64,000 nt of DNA from Mauremys mutica (GCF_020497125.1 NC_059077.1:23568840-23632839); one strand, 5' to 3'. Positions 20,650 to 34,008 are shown, counted from the stretch's first letter. Made by a program: numbers and translations. Notes: a model not told the origin generated them from the letters alone.

Positions 20650-20899
20650 AAGTGCCAACTATCACACAGGAAACTAGAAAGTTTCTCAAAAAATAGTAAC
20701 TGAACAAAACTGCACCCCCGCCAAATCCCATTATGTGACCTCAGAACTAGTATAAACTTTTTTCTAAACTTTAAGGAAGAAGTGACTCACTCCATTTATA
20801 TTGCCTTTCTCCAAGCTCAGGCCCCCAATGTGCTTATCTTGCACTGTCTTGGTAATCTAGTATAGATGTCATTAGTAACTACATCTCATCCACATAACT

Positions 20900-21752
20900 T
20901 TGGTTCTCTGCCTGGTCTGTCCCTGTGTCTGATACACACTCAACCCTATTGTAAGCAGGGTGTGAATGAGCTCTCCCCTGACATCTATTGACACACTGGG
21001 GGAAAAAAGACTTCAGGAGCAGACTTTATATGCATAGACACCTACTCTGCCCAGGTGTTCAGCAGACAGAGCTGCTTTGCCAAAATGATCAATTTTGGCT
21101 AGTTTGGGTTACAATTCACTTTTGAATGGCGGGACAATGAAATGCTGTTATCCTTCGTGTATGAGTAAAAGGCAGCAGAACTGTGCTTAGCATACCCTCA
21201 CTCAGGGTGTCACTCTAAACTGAAGCTCACCTGTTAAGCAGGTGATAGGGATAGTAGCAGCAAGCAAGTTGTAGAAATAGTACAGGAAGCATTGCTTGAT
21301 TCTTACTCCCATTATCTTTTAGGGGTGGGAGGTGGACCAGTATGAATACATCTCTGAACTCCGGGTCTTTGCTGATCAGCGACAACCAACTGAGAGTATG
21401 GTGCAGCAGAGGGAGATGGAAGTGGTGTGTTAAAGGGCTATTTGTTTGCTGGACTTTACCTCAGTTTTCTACAATGCATCATGAAAGGACACCACCCATG
21501 CTTTTGAATTGTGGTTGAGGTGTGTTCCCAAATTAATGTTAGATTCCCTCTCCCTTTTAATAAGTTCTCTTTTGTTATAGAGAGAGTTAGTGCTTGCTAG
21601 TGGGGAAGTATCTTTTATAGGCACCCGGGGTGATGGTTAAATTTTCCCTGATTAGCGGGTGAGGGCTCAAGCTGGTTCTGTTCTGTATTAAGAGGAACTC
21701 AGATACTGAACCTGGTCTTTGCTGTTGCTGACTCCTCCCGCCAAAAGGGTTA
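20900..21752 (+). repeat. Possible LTR or other retroelement fragment
   Basis: The phrases GTAAGCAGGGTGTGAATGAG, CACCTACTCTGCCCAGGTG and a GC-rich end CTCCCGCCAAAAGGGTTACA look familiar from repeated turtle sequence. The last could be an LTR 3' end (...TTACA). I find neither a matching TG start nor a target duplication, and no coding frame. Treat as tentative. Confidence 0.3.
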
Positions 21753-22309
21753 CACTATGAAGGGTTTAATCTTCTACTTAAAAGTAACCCAAATAAAGCC
21801 GTGTCCCTAATACAGCAACAGCTATAGGGCCAGATTCTACACTGACATACATCCTTACTGGTTTCAAGAGCAATGGGACATAATTCAGGGTAAAACTTGG
21901 TTCTTGTTTCATCAGTAGTAAGTGATGCAGCAAACAGTGCTTTATTAAACAGAGGCCTGGAAGTTACAGCCAAAAGAAAGGCTAAAGATTGCTAGGGAAC
22001 AGAATAGATCCTTCGAGAAGGGCTCTGCCTAGCAAGAGCATGGGGTGAGGCTAGGGGGTAGGGGGAAGAGATCAAAACCAGATCCTTCCTGAGGGTTACA
22101 AAGTTTAGTTAGTTTAAAAAAAAAAAAACTAAATTAGCATATTTAAAGCTTTGTAACATTGAGGGTGTAGAAGTATCAAAATATTTTGACGAAAACTATC
22201 AGTGTCTCCAACCCAGCTGAGACCATGAAGTAATACATAGCATATGTATTTATTTATATTATGTAATTAACCTCTGTGTAAACACTGAGGAGAAAAAAAA
22301 AAGTCAGCC

Positions 22310-22640
22310 TAGGGAAAGTCAGCCTCAAATCCTGCCCCCACTTGAAGTCAGAGACAAAACTCCCTTGGACTTCAGCTGGCCAAGAATTCATCTCTGGTTT
22401 TCAGAGGTGCCGAGTTCCCACAGCCTCTGAATCAGTGCCAAAATTTTCAGAAGTTGCTACTAGTTTGGGGGTGTCTAAGCATTTGGGTGCCCAAACTGAG
22501 ACAGATAAGTCTGACTTTTAGTAGTGCTGAACAACTCCAGCTGAAGCCAGTGGGAGCTCACCAACTCTAACGAAGGTCTCAAACTAGACACCAGAAAAAG
22601 GAGGCACCCAAAACCAGTGGCAACTTTTACAAATGCAGGC
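22310..22640. repeat. MITE-like repeat with CAATGGGA/GACTTCAGC-type words
   Basis: Words such as CACTTGAAGTCAGAGACAAAACTCCCTT (split into shorter recurring pieces) and CCCAAACTGAGACA...GTTTGGGGGTG give local inverted repeats. Related short pieces occur at 26765-26870, 29140-29205 and 47400-47500. They match the common reptilian pattern GAAGTCAATGG...CCATTGACTTC. There is no coding potential. Confidence 0.35.
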
Positions 22641-25600
22641 CTAAGTGACATGCTCAAGGTTACAAGGAGTCTGTGGCTGAGCTAGGCTAGGAAACTTGGA
22701 GGCCTGAATTCCAGCTCTGTGCTTAGTCCACAAGACAAAGATGTCCCCTATTTCATAGTACTCAGTTCTCACAAGAAAGCTTATTCTGATGACCTCATCC
22801 AATTTCTAGACCAAATAACCACAGACACGTTGCAGACATGAATCTAGACTCTGAATTACTACCCCACCGTCAAACACCAATTCTTTTCATGTTTGCCCTG
22901 GACTAACTTTAATCTATACAACCTGTATTCATCCAGGTTCCCCTTCCCTTCAAGGTCTGCTTGCCACATACGCACAGCTGCATGTGAGCTGTTGCTAATC
23001 CTCCCGCCAGGTTGTTTATCTAGGGCATTTAATCAGAGATAGACAGCCCACAGCATAATTAAATATCAGTTTTAGCAGACAGCAGTGCCAACATAGAACA
23101 TGCAGTAAACGACAGCACTTGCTATACACACACACGTACGTCAGGCATCACTCCCTGCTTAGACTTGTTCATACTGCAGAGGCAGTCCACTCATTTGCCT
23201 TTAGGAAAGGAAGTTCCTAGCAGTTCAACAACAGTGACCCATCTCTTAAGACAAAATAAAAGATAGGTATCTGCAGTGCAGGGCTTCAGTGAGAGGGAGG
23301 CTTGATGTAGGAGAGAAAGAAAAGGGATCCATACTGTTTGTCAGGCTGGCCCACCTACAGCAAAGTGACAGCAAAGAAATGCTGCCCCTCCCACCCCACC
23401 CCACCAAAAAACAAACAAACCCACAACCAAACAGATCCTACAGGATACCCAGAATACTGAAAACGAGTTAGAGATGGCACCAGGCTTCCGCAGGATGCAG
23501 GAAGGGATCACTGAATTCTTGAAATCAAGAACTATAAGTCATCACAGCTCCCTTTCTCCTCCGCAGCTCAGTTAGCTGTTCTCATGTTTCTGTGCTTCCC
23601 TTCCACCCGATGCCAGTGTCAGTGAATGCTGAGATGTCAAACACTTAGTCTGATCCCAATCAACCATCTTCTGAGAAACACTCGGGGTGTCAAAGCACAT
23701 CAGTGTGGATGTACATTAGGGAAATCATGTAAGATTATTTCAACACTTAATTAAAAGAGTGCAAGTCTAAGTATCCTTTTAAAGTATAATCTCTCTGTCC
23801 AGGCTATTATTAGCAATTCATAGGAAACAGTTGTCACCTGGCTGACAGTTGACACCAAAACAATATAGGTTTTTTTCCATAAGCTGTTAGTTACACAGTA
23901 TCTAACACATTGTATTAGGTTTAGCTGGTTTCTGATTATTTTTAATAGCCTAATAACATTTACAAAAATCTACCAATCAATCTTTATACAATGACGAACG
24001 TCCTTATATGCCTAGGTAAACACACTGCAGGAACAGGTTTAGCCACAGTACTCACTTTTGCCTGGTAATGAAGTCTGGGTTGATCCATGTCAGTTCGGGA
24101 ACACTTCCTGAACAAGGATATGAAAATCCAGCATTGGTAACACAGTTAAACAACTTCAATCAATCCAGAGAAAGAAAAAATCCCCCTCACCCCCCCAGTA
24201 CAAAACAAGATTCAGAAAAATCTCTAATGTTTACAGCGTTGGCTCCCAAGACATTCAGTCTGTCGGCTCTGAGCAATATAACTATGTACTTGTACATTCT
24301 CAGCCCATTAGAGGAGGAGTCAGTGTTGCAACATTTATGTTCCTTGCTCCAGGCAAAACAGTGATTTTCTTCAGTGTGCAAAATGTCCGGAGCATGACAG
24401 TTTTACAAGGTTAGAAGGTACTTTGGAGTGTAGAAATCCAGCAATTAATTTGTTTTTAAAAATCACCTTTATCAGCTAGAAATTACTATGCCTGCCCTAG
24501 AGTGTATAACAATTTTTTTTAAAGAAATCAATCCAATATTCTTTCAACATAAAATACTTCAAAAGTTCTTTCCATACCAAAGTGTCAACTCCTTTTTATT
24601 TTACAGTGACATGAAACTGCACAAATTTACAGTAATTTGGGTCCTGTTGCATTAATGAGACATCTGAGAGAGAAATGAGAATCTTTCCCTTAGGTTTGTC
24701 AGAAATCCTACGAGCTGAAAAAGCTTCAGTTTACAGGCTTGAGCTTTGCATTGCTTGTGTAGAAATGGGTGACTAGTGAGAAATTTGTAAGCCTCTTTGC
24801 AAATTCTGACCCATCTTTTCATTTAGCCATACTTGCACCCTCTCTGCCATAAGGAGGCTGAAGTTTTGTTCGTGCCATTGTGGGTGACAGATAAAGTTTG
24901 GGTTTGCAGTTTAAATTTTTTAGTTAAAATTTATCAGGAAAGGAGTTGAGTGAAAGTTCTGTAGATCCAATCATGGACCAGAACTAATACCATATGACTC
25001 AGGTGATCCATTATAAAGCTTGAGCAACTTCAAATACCAAATAATCATATGAATACAGTGAGAAATCCATAGGCAAACAATTTCAAGTAATGAACACAAA
25101 TGTTGCAAGTCATGATCTATTCACAAATAGAAAAAGACTAAACTTGTCAACTAAAAGTATTCACAAGAAATAATTCAACCAGCTCTACCAGCGTGTCTGC
25201 AAATTTCCTCCAGTGGCTCCCTATCTAGAAGTTTGCAGTCAAGTGGTTCTGATAGATTGGGGATGAATCATGTGAGAATATGCATCTTCTCAGCAACAAG
25301 AAAAGGAAAGTGAAGGACAACATAACTGATACTTAATCAGCTGGAACGAAGATGCACTGGGCTGCAACCAGCTGCTTTAGGGCTGCAGTTGCTTGTCTCT
25401 GCCAAATTTAGAGGACTAGCCCCAGAAAAGCAAGCAGAGAAAAGGAGAGAAATTGTGTTCAAGGGAGAGTTAGCAAGAACCAGGAAGGTGCTCCTGGGAA
25501 AAGGCTGCTTCAGTGGGGTAGATTGGCGATATGCACATCTTTAGGTGGAGTATATCTTTGTGGAATACAAGAGAATACAACTCTAAGGACTTCTTGGCTG

Positions 25601-26220
25601 GTAAAGATGCAAGCTCAGATCCTATTCACTTGAAGAGTATAGATGAAATCAATGAAGCTCCTCAGACAAAAAAGGATTACTCAGCTGAAGACAGGATGAA
25701 GATGAGAATTAAATAACTGTTACTTAGCATATACCAAGTCAGCGAGAAATTTAATATTAAAGAGGGTAGTGAAATATTTTACTTAACATAAGGAATGAAA
25801 GTGAAGGAGAAACAATATTCGGAATTTCTGCTACAGATCCCAAGGATGCAGACAGAACAAGACTGAAAAGTTATTGAACCAACTCTCCAGGCATCCAAAG
25901 CTTTAAGACATTGCACTTTTGAGGGATTTTAAATCACACCAAAATGTTGTGTTTAATAAATTCAGCCAAGTCTGCATCAGAAAGGTTTCTGAGTTACCTA
26001 CTTCATGATGCACAATGTAAAAAATCCAGCCAGAGCAGAATCCATCTTGAATCATGATTTTGTTAATAAAGAAGTGTGATTGATTCCAGGCTTCTCTGTT
26101 ATTCTTAGCTATGACAAGCTACTTAAATTCCACATAGTAATATATAGTTTTCATAGGCTACAGTAGCACAAGGGTGTTAGATTTGAGGAAAGCAAGATTT
26201 AGTAAATTAAGATTTAAAGA
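22641..26220. other. No recognised gene or element
   Basis: About 3.6 kb of unique-looking AT-rich DNA. The frames (60-98 codons) show no conserved motif. I looked for splice-flanked conserved exons and could not justify any. Confidence 0.45.
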
Positions 26221-26224
26221 GCCC

Positions 26225-26322
26225 AGTTCTCCTCTCACCTGCACAACTTTTACACCACTGCAACACTTAGTTACTCCTGATTTAAATTAGTGTAACAGAG
26301 GAGAATCAGGCCCTTAGTTAGT
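26225..26322. repeat. Short hairpin MITE
   Basis: CCCAGTTCTCCTCTCACCTG at the left and CAGAGGAGAATCAGGCCCTT at the right form imperfect inverted ends around about 60 bp. No clear target duplication was seen. It resembles the abundant reptilian repeat with GGGCCTGATTCTCCTCT ends. Confidence 0.45.
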
Positions 26323-26461
26323 AGAGTGCATTGGGAGGAATTACTAGTGCTGAAGAAGGCTGAGAAACCTAAAAAAGGACACACTAATATAAAAAAGGCA
26401 CATCAGACTAGAGTTCCTACATAAAAGAACACAAGGAATAAGAAGCTGCCAATTTGGTTTC

Positions 26462-26599
26462 ATGAACATCTAGGGTGACCAGATGTCCCGATTTTATGGG
26501 GACAGTCCCGATATTTGGGACTTTTTTATCTGAGCTCCTATTGCCCCCCACCCCCTGTCCCGATTTCTCACACTTGCTATCCGGTTACCCTATGAACAT
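26462..26599. mobile_element. 122-bp MITE (AGGGTGACCAGAT family), copy 1
   Basis: The inverted ends are AGGGTGACCAGAT and ATCCGGTTACCCT. ATGAACAT at 26462-26469 and 26592-26599 forms a perfect 8-bp direct repeat, which fits hAT-type insertion. The inside is characterised by GTCCCGATTTTAT...CTGTCCCGATTTC. A second copy is at 54965-55074. Confidence 0.75.
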
Positions 26600-29129
26600 A
26601 AAAAATAAATAAATACATAAATAAAAAAGGCCAGTGTAAACAGTGCAATCTTTCCCAACCTGCCTTAACGTTTGTTAGTGCTGGGACTGGGTAGATACAA
26701 GGAGTCATGGATGTATTGGCCTCAAGAGTTAGACTATATAGTCCTAAAACAATGGCCTATCACAAATGAGACTGAAGGGTCCAACCCTACAAGATGTTGA
26801 GCTCCTCCTGAGAGATGCTGAACACTTTCAACTGATGCTGATTTCAGTGGGAGTTGTGTGTTCAGCAGTGCTCAGGACTGGGCCGGATTCAGATTTTTCT
26901 GGCAACATGAGGTGGACCAGTGGACCAATGGAAAGAGCTAACTGGAAGGAAGCCATTTTACCCAGTCTCACTCTCACGGTTTTGGGGATGAGACACTATT
27001 GCCTCTGAACTTAGTTCAGATTTGTAGCTTACCCTGCAAACTTAAGCAGGACAGGAAGTGAAATGAGCAGTTAGTCAACAAAGGTGGGCCCAGAAAGCAA
27101 AGGGAAGAGGAGAAATTGAAAAAGCATTTAACCCTGCAAAAAAAAAAAAAAAAAAAAAGGCCAAGCCAGGGACGAGACCAAGTGTTAGCAGGGTAAATTG
27201 AAATGCCCAGGAGCTTAGAATGAGGCAGCCAGTCAGTAAAGTAAAAGGAAGCCTAACAAGTGCAGGTAGAAAATGACTGTGCCTAGTGGTGTGTGGTGGT
27301 GGTACGACCACAACAATCACACTCAGGCTTAGACAGGATGCTTGGATGTCAGTGGAGACGAGCCCGAACAGAGGGCAGCTGGCTCACCACGGGAGCAGCC
27401 AGCCATGGAGAAGGAGCAGGCACTGGGGGGACAAGGGGCACAAGACCTGTCCCCCCCCCACACTTCTACAAAGGTTCCGAAGTCTTTGCCTCAATCTTAT
27501 AAGATAGATGTGAGCCCTATAATTCTTTGTACCAACTTAACTGAAAGTTACAGGTCCCATGAATTCCACAAAAAATCATTGGGCATGAATCCCCTGTAAA
27601 CTTAGAAGTTCAATGAAGAATTTTGAATGACTTTAAAGTAACCTAAGCAGGGTACAAGCAGCAAACTGAAGCCTCTTATCTGAGAGTGAGGGGGAAAAAT
27701 CCTTTTTTGATATGGCTGTCTGAATCCATCAGTTCCTAATAGTCCCTTAGCTTCATTAGGTGAACTGTGTAATTTAGAAGCATGTTTATCAGTTATGGTA
27801 CCGGCATTCAGATGGAATGCTTCACTGTGATGATGATGTTCCATTTACTAAATAAAACTGTTGGCTTTACTGGGACAGTCATGGAGTTGCTTTGGGGTAA
27901 GAATCAGTGATCTGTGTGAAGTTCAGGGAAAAGATCAGGGAACACCCAGAAAAAAAAAAGTGCAGAATGAGTTAATGATGCCAAAGGAGGTAGGGGACTA
28001 AGAAAGGCTTTTAAAAATACAGCCAGGAAAGAGAAATACAGCATAGAAAGTACTTCACTTACTACATGATGCAGGAGATCAAACTAATATAGTCCATGAC
28101 TATTATTTGTATTATTATAGCTCCTGGGAACCTAATGTCTTAAGGGCTTACAAGCTGATCTCCTTAATAAAAAAATAATTGGGAGTTTAGAATGTGCTCA
28201 AAGTTAATTTGGCCTGTTGTCATTTTTGTAGTCAATATGGTTTAATTTAACATTATTAGCCAGGCACCTCAGACTACATTTTGATCTCAAGTATGTTAGA
28301 GGAAATCTGAGCAAATGAAGTAAATAGTTACTCCAGAGTTACACTACAGTAACTGAAATTAAAAGTTGGCCCCGTATGTTCATATTTGCTCATGAGGCAC
28401 TATATATAAACAAAAACTAATGGGAAATTCTCATCACTGAGATGTTATATGCAGCATCTTCCACAGTTCAGTCCTATCTGCCATGTTGTTCTATGTATCT
28501 ATCATCTCTAAATGTGGGCAAAATATTATGAGTAAACTGTTGTTACCCAGCTGTGTATCTCAGCTGTAGTGCCTACAGACACTAAGTTCAGACACTACCC
28601 TGTAAGAACATGTGGAGGATAGAAGAAAAGAGGCGGGGGAAATCTTGCTTCTGGGTTAGGATTATTAATACATTGGGGATGCCTCCTCTTATTTTATCCC
28701 TGCTTGATCAAACCATTCGTTAGGAGATAGTCAAATGAACTCTTACTGTCACTTTTCACTTTTTGTAACAAACTTTACCTGTAGGTCTTAAGACTTGCCT
28801 CATTGACCACATCATGCTCACACTATTACCGATTATTATTAATACAACTAAGGGGACAAATCCACTTTTTTATGGAATCAGATACTAAATACTAACTTTT
28901 TCTAATCCCATAGCCAATGTGGATCCAGCCAGTGATCTGTCTCACAAACTGTCAATAACTTATGCTAATGTACAGAGCACGAAATCTGCTTACTTTAAAA
29001 CATGTACACCAAACTATGGGAGATAATAACAAAGACCTGCAACAGGGTACAAGTCTTTTAAATTATGGAAGCAACCAGGTTAAATGCTAGTCTTCTTCAA
29101 TTTCTGTTTAATTAAACTGAAAGCTCTTC
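26600..29129. other. No recognised gene; poly(A) tract
   Basis: The stretch holds a run of about 22 A at 27138-27159 and short frames in repetitive or GC-rich context (27286-27600) with no recognisable protein. A small MITE-like piece lies near 26765-26870, and an ancient SINE-like piece near 28112-28155. Confidence 0.45.
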
Positions 29130-29208
29130 TGCATACAGGCCTGCTCCAGCTCCCAGGGAAGTCAATGGGAAAACTCCTGTTGACTTCAATGGAGCACAGT
29201 TGGGCCCT
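29130..29208. repeat. Short inverted repeat with CAATGG/CCATTG arms
   Basis: GCTCCAGCTCCCAGGGAAGTCAATGGGA followed closely by TGACTTCAATGGAGCACAG forms an imperfect hairpin. It belongs to the same repeat type as 22310-22640. Confidence 0.4.
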
Positions 29209-32000
29209 AGGACAAGACTGTTTTTGTTCCCTCTGCAGTTATTCAGAAAGGACCAAAAATGGTAAGACAAAACCAGTGGGGAAAAGAGTACATGATAATC
29301 TGCTGACAGACTTCCTGAACCAAAACCTCTATGATGTTGAACAGCTGCTCTGTTTTAACTGTATCAATTTCTAAATAGACGTAGTATAGACAAGACCTTA
29401 AACCTTGAGGAGAAGAGGTCAGAGCATTTGGACATGGCTTGGATGTGGTGCAAAGGAAATGGATGTGCTAGGAAATGAAGTGTTGCGGGGTTTTCCCAGT
29501 AGTGGCACAGGCATGTAGAGCCAGATTCGGTCATTGAATTCCAGTGAAGCCAAATCAAGGAAAAAAATAGGGCAATAGTATTCTAGTGGAATTTGTTTTG
29601 TTTACTTTAAGACAGGGTTCTCAAACTTTTGCTGCCCCCTCTTTGAAAATATTTCAGGCTGTGATGACCCTTCTCTCACAAAAATAGTGATAGTAAATTA
29701 CTGTACATATTCATAGGAGCACTAAATGATGCATGTAATCATTATCCTTGCAGTCAAAGGCATTGAAGCCGTTCAAAAAGCGTAAACAACAGTTTTCAAG
29801 AATAAATACATGGACATTTAAGAAACGGGTTTTCTGGGGAAAAACCCAACAGGATACAGTTTGGGAAGCTGGAAACCTTTTCCAGTGATTGTGTTAACAA
29901 TCATAACTTTGTCCAATTTGTGGTAATCATCATAATTGTCCAAGGATTGTGGTTTTATACACAAAACTATATATAAACAAGTATCTGGACACTGAATGCA
30001 AGGGATGCTGCTGTTTTGAAGCACCCAGTTTTTTCAATTGTGGATCCAGAGAGCTGAGGCAGACCCTTAAATTGTCCTCCACATTCACTCTCTGGCTCTC
30101 CAGCTCTAAAGGCAGCGCTGCCACTAGCAGCAGCACAGAAGTAAGGGTGGCAATGTATCACACAAACTTTAATCAGTATATTCTGAATACCTAACACACA
30201 AAGGAGGTTGAGAGCCAAAAGATTTAGCATATATTTCAGTCCTCCATCTTCAATTCCAGTCAAGTCTCTACCCACCATCAAATCCAGCACTGCCCTGGGG
30301 GTGACACTTCAAAGCTGAAGAGGCCATCTCAGCCACTTCTTCCCAAGTTAAACCCCTCCTCAGGACTTCCTTTCATGGTGCCTATGACTCTATGCCTCAG
30401 TTATCTTCATGATGCCTCCCCTTATTTCTCAGCAGTGTGTGAATTAACTTAGAAGTCACGAAGGGCCTGACTCTGTCCACATTTAGGTCAATGAAAAGAC
30501 TCTCACTGATGCACTGGGATATGGTTTTGATAGCAAGGTGCAAGATTCACAGCACTCCTCACATATGTCATCTAGAAATCTGCAACACAGGTAGAAGACA
30601 GTCAGCAGAAGTTTCCCCAAACTGATTCACCAGTATCCTTCAATTCATACTTGGAGGAACCATCTCTTTGAAAGGGTAGTTCAGTTCTATTTGGCCTCTC
30701 TATTGAAACTATATAGGAAACTGTATACAACCATAGGAGGGCATTAGCTAGTGACTATTGTTGTGTGCTTATTGTGATGTACACATAATTCTGCACAGGA
30801 AAATGAACTAAAAATCACTAAGATCATTTACTGTACACCACCAGAGAACCATCAGTTGGGAACAACCCTTGGTCATTATTTATGCAAGATAGATTAGAAG
30901 TGAAAGACTATGGATAAAAAAACCCTATACTTTTCATTACCAAATCCCCCGAACTATCCAACCACCTTGGAACACATTTCTCTCTCTAACTGTAGATAAC
31001 CAGTGAGTAGTATGGCTTGTATGAATCTTGTTATTGCACTCAAAAAACATACAGCATCCATTAGCAAATGTGCATTCCCTTTGGATTTGCATAGTAAACA
31101 ATAGAAGAGCTATAATAAAGAACAAAAAGCAATTTCCTGCTCCAGTGTCTTTCATTATACCCAACTACAAAATATTAATTTTGTTTATGTATGTTAGGAT
31201 GCAAATTACCGCTCTTTCAGAAGTGGAAGATCCATGTTAATTTAATTTCACCAGTTTACAGTGCAAAAAAGTGTCTAGATTTGGTCAGTGAGAACTGAAC
31301 AGCAGTGTCACCTGGTTTTCTAAATGGGTCTGCATGAGAGATGCCTGCTAAACAAGAAACCACATTCATTACACCACTAGCCTGTTAGGGTGAAACACTT
31401 ATATGGATGTCACTCAAGACATCTTATATACAGCCAGGCCGAGCCCCCCTCATCGCTTTTAAATTTTTTTTTATTTTTTTTTAAAACAAGAACATTTTCC
31501 CCACCTAATTCTAGTAGCCACAGCTGAGGACAGGTTTTGTGCAAATAGACATTAAAACAGTAATAAAAATAGATATGATACAGAGAAGGTTATGAATGGA
31601 GTTTCCTAATACATTACTCCATGTCTTTTTAAATTTCACATAATTTCTCTCTCCTCCTATCCATTGCTCCTGTGGGAAGGACAAGCAAAATCTATTTTGT
31701 TGGCGGCAAAGAGTTCTCATGGCCACATCCTTGAAATAAACAAGGATTACAGTGATCTTGGCTTGAAGTACTTTGTTCATGTTTCAACTTTAATCTAAAA
31801 TTCTTTAGTACCATGAAATATTGGCTGGTGTGATACTAGTATGATTGTACAACTTATGTATTTCCATAAAGTTTCATTTAATATAGTTAATATCATGAAA
31901 AGGATATTGTCTTTTGCATTGCTTCCCATTTGTGACAGCATATAAATACAAGAGAATAGGTATTTGACAGATATTTAGGAGAACAGGCATTCTAGAGATA
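29209..32000. other. No recognised gene; possible MITE end near 29617
   Basis: GGGTTCTCAAACTTTTGCTG at 29617 resembles the left end of hAT-type MITEs such as the one at 32009, but I could not find a partner end. Otherwise the sequence is unrecognised AT-rich DNA with chance frames. Confidence 0.4.
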
Positions 32001-32852
32001 CCACAGATCAGTGGTTCTCAAACTTTTGTACTGGTGACCAGTGTTCCCTCTAATTTTTCCCAACCATGTGCAGAATAATTTTGTTCCGTGCACCAATATG
32101 GAGGTGATGTGTCAGGGTGGGGCTGAGTGGTTTGGAGTATGGGAGGAGGCTCAGGGCTGGGACAGAGGATTGGGGTGTGCGGGGTGCAGGATCTGGCTAG
32201 GGGTGGGGCCAGGGATGACGGACAGAGAGTTGGAGTGTGGAGTGTGGGAGGGGACTCAGGACTGGAGCAGAGGGTTGGGGTGCAGGGGGGTGAGAGCTCT
32301 GGGGATGAGGGGTTTGGAATGCAGTGGGGCTCCCCGGGGCGGAGAGAGGATCCCCCGCATCTCTCTGTCTCCCACAGCAGCACTTGGGCTGGAGGGGGAG
32401 AGGCGCCTCTCTCCGCCCCGGCAGGTCCAAGGCTGGTCTGGGTTTGGGATGGGGGGGGGGGGAAGAAGAGCACCTGTCCCCCTGCCATGGCATATCGGGG
32501 GGTAGGCTGGGTCAGGGTCAGGGAAGGGGTGCTGCAGCAGGTCCGGGGCTTGAGGAGAAGCATCTCTTTCCACCACAGCCCTGAGCGCCTGCGTGGCACT
32601 TAATAGGCAGCTGCGCAGCCACACGGCTTAGAGGGAACTTAGCTGGTGACCACCTTTCACAGAGCAAACCTCTGAGTGCAACCCCCTTATAAATATTTTT
32701 TTTAAAACGTGTTTTTAATGTAACATTATTAAAAATGCTGGAGGCAAAGCTGGATTTGGGGGTGGAGGCTGACAGCAAGCAATCCCCCATCTAACAACAT
32801 CACGACCCCCCGAGGGGTCACGACCCCCAGTTTGAAAACCCCTGCCATAGAT
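32001..32852. mobile_element. hAT-type MITE containing a second MITE
   Basis: The outer element spans 32009-32844, starting CAGTGGTTCTCAAACTTTT and ending CAGTTTGAAAACCCCTG. CCACAGAT (32001-32008) and CCATAGAT (32845-32852) flank it, an 8-bp duplication with one mismatch. Its own sequence is only about 230 bp, because 32039-32642 is a later insertion. The frames on both strands in the GC-rich interior are not genes. Confidence 0.8.
32031..32650. mobile_element. Nested MITE, AGTGTTCCCTCTAA ends
   Basis: The inner element runs from 32039 to 32642, with ends CAGTGTTCCCTCTAA and TTAGAGGGAACTTAG. It is flanked by perfect CTGGTGAC copies at 32031-32038 and 32643-32650. It therefore landed inside an existing MITE by an 8-bp-duplicating, hAT-like event. 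The middle is G-rich with repeated GGGGT and GGGAGG words, giving spurious frames of up to 190 codons on both strands. Confidence 0.8.
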
Positions 32853-33684
32853 ACTCTCCTGCCACAGATATGCCTTATCTGTCTGTGTGTAAGCTTTCTC
32901 CTGAACTTGCTGTTGCTTGTCTGTGCCACTATAGAACCCTCCCCCACCACCCTCTGCCTCAGAGAGATACCCAAACTTTTTCATATTCCTGGAACAGAGC
33001 TCATAGGAACCATTGATCTGGCTGCCAGGGCAAGTAGGTATATGACTCTGCCATTTTGTGCAGCGTCTTTAAACCTGACATAAGGATGGATCATCTTTAT
33101 GCAGAGTTCTAGAACCTGACACCATGTTATAATCTGCCGTTGGCTTTTTGCTGTCCATGAAGCATCACAAAAAGCTCACTCCACCGTACAGAATACTAAT
33201 GCATTCAAGCTTCCTACTTATGATGATGTTTTGGAAGGCTGTTTTCTTCCTGGAACTGGATCAAGTTATTTTTGGCCTTAATGCAATGAACAAACTGTTC
33301 TCAGATCTTATTCTATGCCCCTCACATTTTATAGACTGATTATCAGACAGGACATCATCATTAGTTTAAATAGTTTTTGCAAAGCACATTTTGTGAATAA
33401 TCATAAATACTTTGCACTTATATAACACTTTTCATCCAAGAACCTTAAAGCGTTTTAAAAACATTAACAACTGAAAACATCACTGCAAGTTGTTATGGAA
33501 TATACAGAGCATTTCAACCACTGCTGAAATGTAGCCAACCTCTTTGGTGGAAAGCAACAGATGTTTAGTAGCTTGCAGCAAAAACTACAGCAACACCACC
33601 ATATCTAACTGATCTCACAAGGAGAATTTAGGTAACTAGAACTGCATTACTGAAATTGGAATCTGGCCAGGACACTGAGGGTTA
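32853..33684. other. No recognised feature
   Basis: No element ends, and no frame with a conserved motif. Confidence 0.5.
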
Positions 33685-34008
33685 CACTAGACCAGGGATA
33701 GGCAACCAATGGCACACGTGCCAAAGGCGGCATGTGAGCTGATTTTCAGTGGCACTCACACTGCCCGGGTCCTGGCCACCGGTCCAGGGGGCTCTGCATT
33801 TTAATTTAATTTTAAATAAAGCTTCTTAAACATTTTAAAAACTTTATTTACTTTACATACAATAGTTTAGTTACATATTACAGACATATAGAAAGAGACC
33901 TTCTAAAAATGTTAAAATGTATTACTGGCACATGAAACCTTAAATTAGGGTGAATAAATGAAGACTTGGCACAGCACTTCTGAAAGGGTGCCGACCCCTG
34001 CACTAGAC
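33685..34008. mobile_element. 308-bp hAT MITE (CAGGGATAGGCAACC family), copy 1
   Basis: The element 33693-34000 starts CAGGGATAGGCAACC and ends GTGCCGACCCCTG. Perfect CACTAGAC duplications flank it at 33685-33692 and 34001-34008. The interior has TTTTAATTTAATTTTAAATA and GGTGAATAAATGAAGACT. A close sibling is at 51972-52282. The right duplication also serves as the left duplication of the next element. Confidence 0.9.

Larger units (their letters stand above)
17098..20666 (+). repeat. LTR-like repeat carrying two nested DNA transposons
   Basis: The sequence starts TGTGATGGGGTGAATAAAC at 17098 and, after two nested elements are removed, ends CAACTATCACA at about 20666. The TGTGAT...ATCACA ends are inverted. 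The three pieces (17098-17551, 19315-19354, 20650-20666) read smoothly into each other across both insertions. That supports one ancestral repeat of about 510 bp. I could not find a convincing target duplication, so the class (solo LTR or other nonautonomous element) is open. Confidence 0.5.

Noticed and set aside
32018..32624. Frames of up to 193 codons on both strands
   Set aside because: They are inside the G-rich core of the nested MITE 32039-32642 and have no conserved motif.
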